A DNA stretch of 64,000 bases from Monarcha castaneiventris obscurior (Eukaryota > Chordata > Aves > Passeriformes > Monarchidae), in assembly GCA_026261815.1 (NCBI GenBank), contig JAMPIT010000856.1, positions 10,648,001 to 10,712,000 of the forward strand, written 5' to 3'. The notes beneath the pieces were generated by a model. That model was not told the DNA's origin and did not search any database. It saw only the letters and a program-made list of their open reading frames with translations. Position numbers and translations under genes: made by a program. This document shows, in pieces, positions 40,000 to 49,796 of the stretch (position 1 is its first letter; every line of letters starts with the position of its first letter).

Positions 40000-40176
40000 C
40001 CTGTAGCGCTCGATGAGTTTGAAGCCCACGACGTGCTGCAGCTTCCTCAGGCAGATGGGGCACGGCTCCAGGGGCCGCAGCAGGGCCTCGTCCAGGCTCA
40101 GGGCGCCCTGCATGATGCACTGCAGCCAGCGGCACGTCCCCAGCCCCATCAGGTGGCAGATCTCGTGGCAGGTCAC
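40000..40176 (-). CDS. AMZ1: AMZ1 exon 6: zinc-binding active site of archaemetzincin-1
   Basis: Archaemetzincins are zinc metallopeptidases of the metzincin clan; mammalian AMZ1 has been described as an aminopeptidase. This 59-codon exon (residues 256-314) starts VTCHEICHLMGLGTCRW and ends FKLIERYR. It carries the family signature HExxHxxGxxxC-x4-CxM...CxxC: His259, catalytic Glu260, His263, Gly266, Cys270, Cys275, Met277 (Met-turn) and Cys294/Cys297. Position 269, which is the third zinc-binding His in AMZ2, is Thr here and Asn in human AMZ1 as I recall. The donor is GTGAGA and phase 0 is kept at both ends. The acceptor is CCCAAAAG, a slightly weak polypyrimidine end. The shadow frame at 39908-40198 overlaps it. 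Confidence 0.96.
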
Positions 40177-41609
40177 CTTTTGGGGAAGCAAAGATCACAG
40201 CAGTGCACGGTCATTCCTGTTTCTGCTGCCCCCTCCTCTTCCTGCTCTGCTGTTCCACGTTCCCTGCTCCCTGATGGTCCAACCAACCTCTTGCTCAGCA
40301 ATGGCGCTCCTCCCGCCTAGGCTTTGCCAAGGTGATAAGAGAACCTGGCTGCCTCTTCCCAGTTCCATGTTTGTGTTGTGGGGAAGGAAGGGTGGGTGTG
40401 GGTGAGGCAGATGTAGGAAGCCCTGTAGGCAGCGTGTTTGGAGTTGTGGGGCAGTGCTGCTGCTGCTCTTCCCAAAGGACAGTGTGTTTGGAGGTTTTTT
40501 TGTTGTTTTAGGGGTTTTTTTAAGGAGGAAAACCAGTCCCACTGGGGCCCGAAAAGAGCAACACTGCCTGTGTGAGAAATGTGTAAGAAGCTATTGGCAA
40601 TAACAGATCTGGGTCCTTCCAGAACAGACTCCATCAGCATTTGTGCCAAAGCAAAAAACTGAGCTGGAGTCAGCTGGCCAAGCATGACTGCCTTGGGAAC
40701 TGGCAACTGTGGAAAGGCTGAGGATGGAGGATTCCTCTCCTCCTCCCATTGCCACTTAATATAATTTGAAATTATTACAGGAAGAGACCTGAAACTAGAA
40801 AATCCTGAGCAAGAACCAGGGGAGCAAAGGGAAATTACTTTGAAGGTACTGGTGGGACTGCTCTGTGTGGGCCAGTTTTGGCAGGAGCACTGGAAGCAGA
40901 GCTGGAATATGGCAGATGTTGGGATGAGGGAGGACAGCACTCATGAAGGATGTGTTGGAGGTGAGGGGGGTTTAAGGGCATCTGTGTATAGTGTGCAAAC
41001 TTGGCTGAGGTATTATTCTCATCCATCCATGGGACAGGTCTGGCACAGGGACCCCTCCCCTTGCAGGTGCCAATGTCTGAGGAAGACAGAGTCACCCTTT
41101 CCAGCCATTCATTAGTTACACACAGCTCCATCAGGTGTTCTCATTAACTTCCAAATACTGTATCAGCCCTGCTGTGCCTGACAAGCAGAACACTCAGGAT
41201 TACCCAGGCACGAGCCTGGGAGCTGGGCTGGGTTGTTTCAGTGCTGCTCTACAACATAACCTGGTTTAGTGGAAGGTGTCCCTGCCCATGGCAGGGGTTT
41301 GGGACAAGATGGTCTTTAAGGTCCTTCCAACCCAAACCATTCAGTGATTCTGTGATGAGGCAGGTCCTGTAGCCTCCCCATAATTGATGTTGTCATTTGC
41401 TCCAGTGGCAAGGGGTGTAGGAGCTGTCTATGCAGTGCACTAAAATGCAAGCTGTGTCTGAATTTGGTGTGGACTTAGCTGTGATTGCCTGTGCTCCTGG
41501 GAGCAGTCTCATGGCTGCTTCACTGGGCTGAAGCTTGGATTATGCCCTGGCCTGAAATATTTAACCCTGCACAGGAAGAAACACGGCTGCAGGAGATTGC
41601 TGGTCCTAC
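40177..41609 (-). other. AMZ1: AMZ1 intron 5
   Basis: The intron runs from the GTAGGA donor at 41609 to the acceptor at 40177-40178. It contains a CR1 3'-end fragment at about 41270-41358 on the opposite strand. No other gene is seen. Confidence 0.88.
41265..41358 (+). mobile_element. CR1 LINE 3'-end fragment
   Basis: The segment contains CCTGCCCATGGCAGGGG, GGTCCTTCCAACCCAAACC and an ending TTCAGTGATTCTGTGATG. This is the diagnostic 3' terminus of avian CR1 retrotransposons. Only about 90 bases remain (strong 5' truncation, as usual for CR1). The terminal octamer repeats are diverged, so it is an old insertion within AMZ1 intron 5, antisense to the gene. Confidence 0.88.
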
Positions 41610-41773
41610 CTTACAGCACTGGACCATCTCCTGGGCACTGAACTGCAAGGTCCGGTCTCTGCCCTCCTTGCTGACTTCACGCAGCTCTTCCTTCTGCGTG
41701 GGTGGGTTCAAGCTGCTACAACCAGCCTGGGGGAAATCCCCAGAAAACCTGGCAAAGCTGCAGACTCCCACTT
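41610..41773 (-). CDS. AMZ1: AMZ1 exon 5
   Basis: This exon of 164 bases (residues 201-255) begins with the last two bases of a Glu codon (G|AA) after TTCACAG and ends AAG before GTAGGA. It encodes EVGVCSFARFSGDFPQAG, then a low-conservation loop rich in Pro, Lys and Glu, and then LQFSAQEMVQCCK, which leads into the active-site helix of exon 6. The conserved ends match mammalian AMZ1 from memory. The loop differs, as expected for a surface insertion. It is clearly the correct exon, because the reading phase is 1 in and 0 out and fits both neighbours. Confidence 0.95.
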
Positions 41774-42114
41774 CTGTGAAGAGAGGGGAATGCAAGTCAG
41801 GCATCTGCTCTTTTACAACTGTCTCTCACCTTAAGCAGCATGAAAATATAGCTGTGGGAGCAGGGTCTAGCTGGGCACACAGGGTGTGATGAGATCCACC
41901 CCCCAAAAGGTTTGTATCACCTCAGTTACCTCTGTCTGGATCAGGAGCCCTGATCCCCCTAATTTTAAATTGGGAAAATCTAGTTCCTCTTATCAGGGAT
42001 TGATTAACATGCTAAGGATAAGGTTTGGCTGTTCTAGTCTCCCAGGGAAGGCTTTTGGTAGAGTGCTGCCTTATTCACATGCTGTGCTGGATCATCATGG
42101 GACACCAATCCCAC
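41774..42114 (-). other. AMZ1: AMZ1 intron 4 (341 bp)
   Basis: A short intron with a GTGGGA donor and a TTCACAG acceptor. Nothing else is seen. Confidence 0.9.
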
Positions 42115-42243
42115 CTTGTCCTGGCAGGAATTTGCTGAATGTGAAGCTCCAGGTCTCACATGGGTAAAGGTCCAGCAGAGTGAGTCCAAGGACACACAGG
42201 GCATCCATGGGCTTGTTGTTCTTCAGGAAATTCAGGATCCCAT
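42115..42243 (-). CDS. AMZ1: AMZ1 exon 4
   Basis: This exon of 129 bases (residues 158-200) encodes DGILNFLKNNKPMDALCVLG and continues LTLLDLYPCETWSFTFSKFLPGQ. It is a core strand-helix part of the archaemetzincin fold just before the active site, near-identical to mammalian AMZ1 as I recall. It begins two bases into the first codon after TTTGTCCAG and ends one base into a Glu codon before GTGGGA, so phase 1 holds on both sides. No long open frame marks this exon because flanking intron stops cut it short. It was found by reading the minus strand between exons 3 and 5. Confidence 0.94.
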
Positions 42244-43109
42244 CTGGACAAATACAAGAGAGATGTTAATTTAAATGAAGTATCCCTGGAAGGCACAAAG
42301 AGCCAGAATTTCTGCTGCTCATGGGGAGGAGGATGTAATCCAAGCCACAGGCAGGCAGAGCTGCTGAATTCATCATCTCGGGTGGAGAACCATGGCTGTG
42401 TAACCCATCCCTCAAATTGGAGAAGACTTGACTTTGGAAGTGGTGCTGAGCACAGAGTTAAAGCAGAAATTCAGGTGAATTCAGTACTAACCCATGGAAA
42501 TGAGCACGTGGGAGCAGAATTCCCCTACAGGCATTTCAGAGCTGATCTGGAACAGCCCCAGGGCTGCAGTGCTGGCTCTGTGCTGAGCATGTGCTGCCCA
42601 TGGTACCCACAAACAGCTCATTCCAGGTGGATGTTTGCTTAGTGCGAGTTTGGCAGCTGGCAAACCTGTTCCCCTGGGGAGCTGTGTGACACTTGAACCC
42701 AAATTTCCTATCATGAAAGGCCTGTGAGTTGCCCCCCTGCACCACCCAGGCCAATAATTTACTTTGGCTCTGGACAAGGGATGGGAGAACTCAGACTGCA
42801 CCAAATCAACAGAGCTTTCCCACAGAGCTGATCCGATCACATTGCAGAGCTGGATCTAAAGGTAATAGCACTGAAAATACAAACAGCAGAGGAAAATATG
42901 ATGAAAATCACTTTGTTTTTTATTCCTGTTTCCAGCCTCAAAGCACTGGGCTTACCATGGGAACAGGATTTCTCCCTTTTCACTCCCTTCCACATCCCCT
43001 CCCTGCTCAGGCAATGAAGGGCTGTGTCAGGCATTTCCTATGGGAGAACTCGTGCCCGTGTGCCAGGCTGGTGTGTTTGGGGGCTCCCTGCTGCCAGCTC
43101 CTTCCTCAC
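42244..43109 (-). other. AMZ1: AMZ1 intron 3 (866 bp)
   Basis: The intron runs from a GTGAGG donor to the TTTGTCCAG acceptor. The plus-strand open frame at 42729-43514 crosses it and exon 3 and is a chance frame. Confidence 0.9.
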
Positions 43110-43277
43110 CTGCGTGGAGCTGCACCCTGTCCGAGTCCCGGCTGTGGCGGAAGCAGCAGTGAATGGAAGAGACTGGGATGGAGGGAAGGCACTTCACACG
43201 CAGACCCAGGAAGAAAGACTCCACACAGCTCTGGAGGGAATCCAGCAGCGAGAGTCCCGCGGGCCCTTCGATTAAGT
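43110..43277 (-). CDS. AMZ1: AMZ1 exon 3
   Basis: This exon of 168 bases (residues 102-157) begins with the second base of an Asp codon after CTCCTCAG and ends one base into Asp158 before GTGAGG. It encodes LIEGPAGLSLLDSLQSC, then VESFFLGLRVKCLPSIPVSS, then CCFRHSRDSDRVQLHA. The FFLGLRVKCLP block and the RDSDR...LH end are characteristic of AMZ1. The two cysteines and the basic patch lie in the pre-catalytic half of the domain; I do not assign them a role. Codon phase fits exons 2 and 4 exactly. Confidence 0.95.
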
Positions 43278-43903
43278 CTGAGGAGAGAAGCTCATTATCA
43301 GTCCCTTAAAGCCAGGGTGAACATTAGGGTCTCAAGGGGTTTTGTGGCACTGGCCACAGCAACTGGGGACGGGGCAGGCTGGTTCATTCTGGAGGTAATT
43401 GCCTACCTGGGGGTGTGGTGGACACTTCTGGGTGGTTATGGATGTTATGGATATAGAGGAGAAGAGGGAGCTCTTCCTGAGAGGTTGCTCAAGGCATTAG
43501 TATGCTCTCATTAGCAGAGCAGATATGCTGGAAGGTTGTCTCCTGTTTAAGTTGTGCAGAATGATTAACGTGGGAATGGGTGGCTGTGTTTAATGAACCA
43601 TCAGAGATAGACCTCCAGAAATGCTGGTTTTTCCAGCATCGTTTCATATTTTTAATATACATATATGCATAAATTCATAACGAGCCTCACCCAGGGGCAC
43701 ACATACCATTCATGTGGCAGGTCTACCCTCGTGGCTTGTGACTCTGGATTGGGAGCATGGCAGAGCCTTGCGGCGTACGCTTTTCTTTGCTATGGCCATT
43801 GCATTTGCAGGTGAGTCCTTAGAGGAGGGTGTTAGCAGCACTCAGCACCACCCACAGCCCCACTGTGTCTCTCCAGGCGGCCCAGTGAACATTCCCCCAT
43901 TAC
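43278..43903 (-). other. AMZ1: AMZ1 intron 2 (626 bp)
   Basis: The intron lies between a GTAATG donor (weaker than consensus) and a TCTCCTCAG acceptor. It contains an AT-rich patch near 43648-43680 and no other feature. Confidence 0.9.
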
Positions 43904-44207
43904 CTATAGGCTGCAGGTAGATGTGCTTTCGATAGAAGTTCTGCTTCCTCCTCAGCATGGCGTGGTAGAAGGTCTCGAAGTCCTCGGGGGCATCGGGGTG
44001 GCTGAGCAGCCAGTCGAAGGCCGTGCGGATGAGCAGCGTGCAGAACAGCGTCCGCTGGGGGTTGTAGGCCTCGGACAGGAACAGCTTCTCGGCCCTGGAG
44101 AAGGCCTTGGCGTAGAGCTCCTGCAGCGCGGGGTCGGTGGAGATGAGCGCGTCCTTCAGAGCGCGGGGCCCGAAGCTGAACTCCTGCGGGTGTTTGCACT
44201 GCAGCAT
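43904..44207 (-). CDS. AMZ1: AMZ1 exon 2, coding part with start codon
   Basis: The first coding exon gives residues 1-101, starting MLQCKHPQEFSFGPRALKDA and ending KHIYLQPI. The ATG is at 44205-44207. It matches the annotated mammalian N-terminus and is preceded by CCCGCC, a good Kozak context. Upstream in-frame ATGs (44312 and 44243) lie beyond the splice acceptor at 44222-44223 and are intronic. Recognisable AMZ1 blocks are EAYNPQRTLFCTLLIRTAFDW and LLSHPDAPEDFETFYHAMLRRK. There is no signal peptide or membrane segment, so the product is probably cytosolic. Together the six coding exons give 503 residues against about 498 in human, so the gene looks complete and intact. Confidence 0.95.
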
Positions 44208-44221
44208 GGCGGGGGCACGGC
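44208..44221 (-). other. AMZ1: AMZ1 5' UTR part of exon 2
   Basis: Fourteen GC-rich untranslated bases lie between the acceptor CCTGCGCAG and the ATG. Confidence 0.8.
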
Positions 44222-45498
44222 CTGCGCAGGGGGACACGGCCATCAGCGCCCGGCCTCGCCGGGGATGGGAAACCTCCTCACTCTTGGCCCTCAGAGCAGT
44301 TTGCTCCAGCATCCCAGCTGATGGGAGCCTGCAGACGGTGCCCTGCGCCGGCCTGGAGCCCTACGCTTGGTGTGGGAGTGGTGGTTACAGAGTTTGCCAG
44401 ATCCCCCTGAGTGCCGCTGGCTCAGGGACCCTGTGCCAGCAGATGGTGCTCAAGAATGCACAGCCCCAAAATGCTGCTGGGTGTCTGGAGTAAACCTGAT
44501 GGCTCGGCTCGTTTGGGGACTTTTTGGTGCTCTATCCTGAAAGTGTTGTGCAACTGGTTGCACTGGACCTTGTAGGGTGTGGAAAGGTGGTGCTTCTGTT
44601 TGCTTGGGATAAACCACACTCCTTAGAATAGATCCATGTCAGGAGCTAAGAGGTCAATATCGGTCTTTATCTGTCAATCAGAAGCCTGAACTTCTGACTT
44701 ACCTGACACCAGTGAAAGCAGCTGCTCACTATTGACAATTTCCTCTAACAGCTTTTACTCCTGGGTATTATCCCAGGGCATCTGCTGGCTCCCAGTGCTG
44801 TTGTCAGGCTGCAGGATTTGGGGAGGTTTGCCCGGCCAAGGTGGGACCTGCTGTGCGAGGCTGGCTTGTGCTGGTGGTGCCTCTCTAGCAGGACACGATT
44901 GGGCCCATTGCCATCGTGTCCCTTTGTGAATAGCTTCATGTCACACTGTGTTAGCATCAGCAACGCTGGGGATGATGTCAAGTGGTAAATAAAGAGCAAA
45001 TGAAAGCCTGCAGCACAAAGAAGCTAATTTGGAGCATCCTGTAAATGTCCTCTCCAGGGTCCTTTCTAAGGCCAGCGTTCTCCAAAGCTGCACAAGTCAA
45101 GCACCTTTTTCCCACTGCAGTTTATGCACTTGGGGAGGTGCCAGTAAACACCCTGGGGAGAGGGGAGGAAAAAAAGCAGAGCCTCTGTGACTAATCTGTG
45201 TCTGGATTTTTCCAAAGACACTAATTTTTCGTAAGGAGTTCATGCCAAGCAGAACTGGAGCATTTTGGAGCAGTGCTTTGGGCTTTTTGCCCACCACAGG
45301 TAAGTGCTCCACCTGTACACAGCAGAATGAGAAATTCAGGGTATGTATGCACAAAACCACAGCGTTTCTAGGAATAACTGTTATCTTCTCCTAGGTGAGT
45401 TAATAGTAACTTAAAAGGAGCCAGACAAGCTTTCTGGGTGGATACTAAATGCATCAGCTGCTGACCATCACTGCTCTAACAGCAGCATTCAATCACAG

Positions 45499-45514
45499 AA
45501 AAAAAAAAAAAAAA
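45499..45514. repeat. Poly(A) run
   Basis: Sixteen consecutive A bases on the plus strand lie inside AMZ1 intron 1. No retroelement body is visible beside it. Confidence 0.9.
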
Positions 45515-47559
45515 GAGAGTAAATATTTTAAGGAGGAACTGGTTAAGTCTATAATTTAAGTAGGTCTGCAGCCTAGTTCTGCCAGGTAAGTGGCATTCAG
45601 TGGCCCCTGAGGACAGCAATATGATTAAGAAAATTCAATATTTGAAAAAAATAGTACCAACATGAGCTGAAGCCTTTCCTCAGTTATGCGGAGGTGGTTT
45701 GCACTGTAAGAGGAAAGTGGCAGCCCATTAAAATTAACGCTGCATTCCTTCTCATCTAACCCTTGGGAAGAGCTGTGTATATACTGGTAGTCCTTAAAAG
45801 GGCTCATTTTGTGTGATCTTTTTTGTCTCTAAGGGTGTGTAGCCTGGAGAGGGAGCGGGTAAGCAGTTTTCTTTCATTTTTGCAAGCTTTGTATTTCACT
45901 CACATTAGAGGCTGACAGCAGGTGGCACGGGGGGATCTGAAGTGGTACAAGGGCCCTAATCCAGTGAAAGTTTAGAAAAAAAAATCTGTGATACTTTCTC
46001 AGCTCTTCACTGCCAAAAATTGTCCAAATTGCTCCAGCTGGTTTTTACAGGGAGCAGCAAGAGCTTGTGTGAGGTTGCTCTGCACTTGGTGACACAAATC
46101 TCTACTCTTCTGACTTGCCTCCAGATTTGGGAGGACAAAGTGAGAGTCTGACCCCAGCAGGTCATCAGGAGTTTTGCCTTGGATTAGGGTGAAGATTTGC
46201 CTTTTCCTAATGGACGAGATTTCATTTGTTCTGGACAACCTTTAAATACAAGGGTCATTTTCCTGGAGATTGCAGAACTTTCACTGGGAAACCTTTAGCA
46301 ATAATCAGCTCCCCAAGGATGTGATCCCATGAGCTGCTGCCTGCTTAGTGCTCCCAGGGAAGTCAGGAAAGAGACTTTGCACTTGGCCCAGGCTGAGGCT
46401 GATCATGCTAAAGGATTTAAATTTTAAAGTTTCTAGAAGCATGAGCTGCCTTCATTAATGTTCCAGGCAACAACTGGAGTGTCAGTCTGGGGAGAAGCAG
46501 CTGGTTAAAAAATGTATGGATTTTTCTCTGCTAAATGGGAAGTGGCAAAGAGTGGATGTGTGTGACAGCAAACACAATGAGTGCACAGTCTTGTAGGAAA
46601 TGTTTCCCCCAGGGTCCCTCATGGAATACAGTGGGAGCCCAAAGCTATGGGATATACATTGTTTCCCAAGGCTTCCTAAAAGGGGACATTCACCCAGCTC
46701 CAGACATTCCCCCAGCTGTGACCATGGGTGTTTTGTGATGTTCACCATGCCCAAGGATGCCCATGACGACGCTTCAGTGGTTCAAAAGCTCAGGCACAGG
46801 GATTCATTTGCAGGAATTCAGTCTGCAGTGACATGAGCCTCCTTGTCCTGGAGAGTCTGGCTTTGCTTCCAACAGAACAGCAGCCACCCACTGCACTCTC
46901 CAAATCCAAGACAATTACTTCTCTTCAGTAAGCCTTTCTAAAATATTTCATTGAAGAAAATTAATGCTTCAGAAAAATTTTATGGACCAACTTTAGTGGT
47001 TGAAAAAAGCAGCTCTTTTACAACATTATCCATAGTAGATGTTATTTGTCTTGGTCTGATTTATGGATATGGTGTTTCATTAACTGAAGTGGAGCAACAG
47101 GGCTTTATAATTTTTAACTCTTGTGCTGAGAGTGCCTGGTGTAACTCCCTGGGGCAGTGCCTCAGGAGGGAATGGCACTTTGGCTTGGATAGTTTCTTTC
47201 CTGACTCAGTTTTTAAGATGCCAGGGTGGAGATGAAGAAGTGGAAGCACCAATGCATCCTTCTGCTCTTCAGGTATTTCAGAAGATGCCCTGCCTCTAAA
47301 GAAGCTAATTTGGCCCCTTGTTCAGTGACAAGCTGTAGGACCTGGCCAGTAAGTCCTGGGAAGGAGAAACTAACTCTTTTTGTTTAAAATTCGAATAATT
47401 TGTAGTTGCACTTGAGAAAATGCTTTAATAATGTAGAGATCTGCTGCAACTGGAGGCACTTTCCACATCCACTTCCATGCCATTCTCTACTATCAGGAAA
47501 ACATCCTGTTCCCAGTACACGTTTTGTCATTGCATCTCACATTTGCTAACACTGTAATT

Positions 47560-47660
47560 TTTCCTAAGCAAGGAGCACCTGTGTTGGACCATAAGAAGTC
47601 CATGAAGGTTGGACCTGATGATCTTGGAGGTCTTTCCCAACCTCAGTGACTCCATGACAG
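47560..47660 (+). mobile_element. CR1 LINE 3'-end fragment
   Basis: The sequence GTTGGACCTGATGATCTTGG is followed by AGGTCTTTCCCAACCTCAGTG and ACTCCATGA. This matches the diverged 3' end of an avian CR1 element. It is 5'-truncated to about 100 bases, antisense to AMZ1, and old. Confidence 0.8.
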
Positions 47661-48179
47661 GAAGGAGCAATGTCCCTGTGCAGGATGGAGCAGGTGCTCG
47701 TGCTCTGGCACCTGCAGGCTCCAGGGGCAGGGAAGGAGCCTGTGCTAGAAATCTCATCCAGTTCATGGAAACCCTTCTCTTTTTTTCTGTCATTTGCATA
47801 TTTGATATTGTCCATCATCACATCCACGCAGTGCACAGGAGACACAAAGGACCCAAAGGTTTTGGCACTGGGCTCTTTGTGTGCTCCTGGCACACAGTGG
47901 TTTTTGTTGTAGGAGCCCAGTTGTGGCCTTTCTGCTTGTGGTGCTCCACAAGGCAGGACCTCCAATGCATTCTCTGTGTCTGGCTTTCAGCACCTCTCAG
48001 AGGTTTAGGATGGATTGGGCACAGTCCACAAATCTGTTTACTATGGAATCTGACAGATTTAATTTTCATGGGGAGTGTTTTCCCAAAATCCAGGCTCAGC
48101 ACGTGTCACCTGAGCAGTCTGTACACTCCCTTTCCCACAGTAACCTGTTAATGTGCTTCATGTGTAATTCAGGTCACTC

Positions 48180-48290
48180 ATCAATTATTCTCTTTGCAAA
48201 TCAGACACATATAAATTATTCCCTGTAATTGAAAATTACCTATGAATTATTCTGTTTGTAATTCATAGATATGTCATTTATTCTCTAATA
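48180..48290. repeat. Degenerate AT-rich tandem repeat, period about 31-32
   Basis: About three and a half imperfect units each begin with (T)CAATTATTCT, AAATTATTCC, GAATTATTCT or ATTTATTCTC. Each of the first three is followed by a TTTGTAATTC- or ATATG-like tail. The units are diverged, so the array is old. Confidence 0.55.
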
Positions 48291-49722
48291 TATTGACACT
48301 GCTTTCTTGGATAGATATGCCTGGGGCTAACGGTGATTCTCAAAGGCCGAGGCAATATCATACATTGTGAGTTAATTTGGGATATTTTGACAAGACAGGG
48401 ACGGTCTTGTGTGCAGAAATTCCATGTTGTACAGGTCCAGAAAGGGCACTCAGTGCATAATGGATTAATTTGGTACTGTATAGCATTTGACCCTAACATT
48501 GCAGAGATTGTAATTTTTTAAATTTACTTTTTTAAGCTGGTCATTCTAAAGTTATTTATTTTATAAGCCAACTTGTAAGTCATTTCTAACTCTGACTCTT
48601 CCATAGGCAGGTTGCAGATGCACAGGAGATTCTCTCTGTTCCCTTCCCCTCTCAGCTCCTGTGCAGTATTTGGAGGCAAACACTTAACCCAGCTCTTTGG
48701 ATGTCAGAGGGACATTAGCAGGGTCTCTTATCGCTGATTAATTACGTTTGTTAGGTGCTGTACTGTAAACAAGCAGTGATAGTGCAGAAAATTCATTGCC
48801 AGTCAACAGAAATGAAAAGCCCAGAGCAAACATAACGAGCGATAACTAATTATCAACACATGCCCCAGTTGCTTAATAGCTCTTTCCCTGAGATTTGCAC
48901 TTGGTGTCTGCTACTGCTGCTCCAGGATCAGCCTCTCCTTCCCAGTGCTTCCCAGTATTGCACCAACGACAGCCTGAAAGCAATTTTCTCAATTTATTTG
49001 TTGACATGTATAGAAAGAGGTTTTCCTTGACTGAGAAGCTCTGCTCCAAATAAAATTCTCACTGGTCCAGCTCCTTCCTCGAGGAGCTCCTAACAGCCCC
49101 TCACAGAGAGCCAGGCTTTGCCTGCTGAGCAGGCTCAGCTTCTGGGGTCACACCAAATCCCTTTGGCCAGGTTCAGACCTGAAATGTGAGTATTTTGAGA
49201 TACCCAGCAGTTTGCAGTATCAATCCCCTCTGCTCACAGAGAAAATCCACTCTGGACCTGCTCATCCCTCTGCTTGCACCCCCGTGGGGCTGTGGCATCC
49301 TCTGTTTGCTTGGCATTAAAGGGCCACAAAGCACTGAGTCAGATCTGTGTGTGTTCCAGCCCAGAAACTCAGATAAAGCCTTCTGGCTTCATGTAGTGCC
49401 AGATCCCAATAATATTTGTGTGCCGTGTCTCTAGAATATGTCTGTGGCTCACAAACAGATGGTCTCGAGAAGAGTCATTCCTGGTGCTGTGGAAACCTTC
49501 AGGGATTCACATGTGCCTTTACAGGAGGAGAATCTGCCTGTCCTATTGGAACTGTGATTGATGTGTTACTGCTGCAAGATTCGGTCCTGGAAGTTTGTCC
49601 TCCCAGGAATCTGCCTCATTAATTAACCTGGACTGCAGGACGAGTTAGATGGACAGCTCAACAATATGCAAAAAAGGTTTGCAAGGTGAAAGACAAGGTT
49701 TGTAAAGGTCCTTAAACACCTA

Positions 49723-49796
49723 AGATGGAGGCAGATGCCTCCATCTGTCCTTATTTAAATATTCTTATTTAAGTGTTCTTAAGTATTTAAGAACAC
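49723..49796. repeat. Two adjacent perfect 10-bp hairpins
   Basis: Hairpin A (49723-49746) has the arm AGATGGAGGC, loop AGAT and its exact reverse complement. Hairpin B (49773-49796) has the arm GTGTTCTTAA, loop GTAT and its exact reverse complement. Both have 10-bp arms and 4-base loops, and 26 bases separate them. They lie in AMZ1 intron 1. They may be remnants of an inverted-repeat element; no function is claimed. Confidence 0.85.

Noticed and set aside
42729..43514. 261-codon plus-strand open frame
   Set aside because: It runs across AMZ1 intron 3 and exon 3 in antisense and has no recognisable domain. Composition explains its length.
43923..44493. Plus-strand frames of 118-132 codons overlapping AMZ1 exon 2
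   Set aside because: They are antisense shadows of a confirmed AMZ1 coding exon, and no known protein is recognised.
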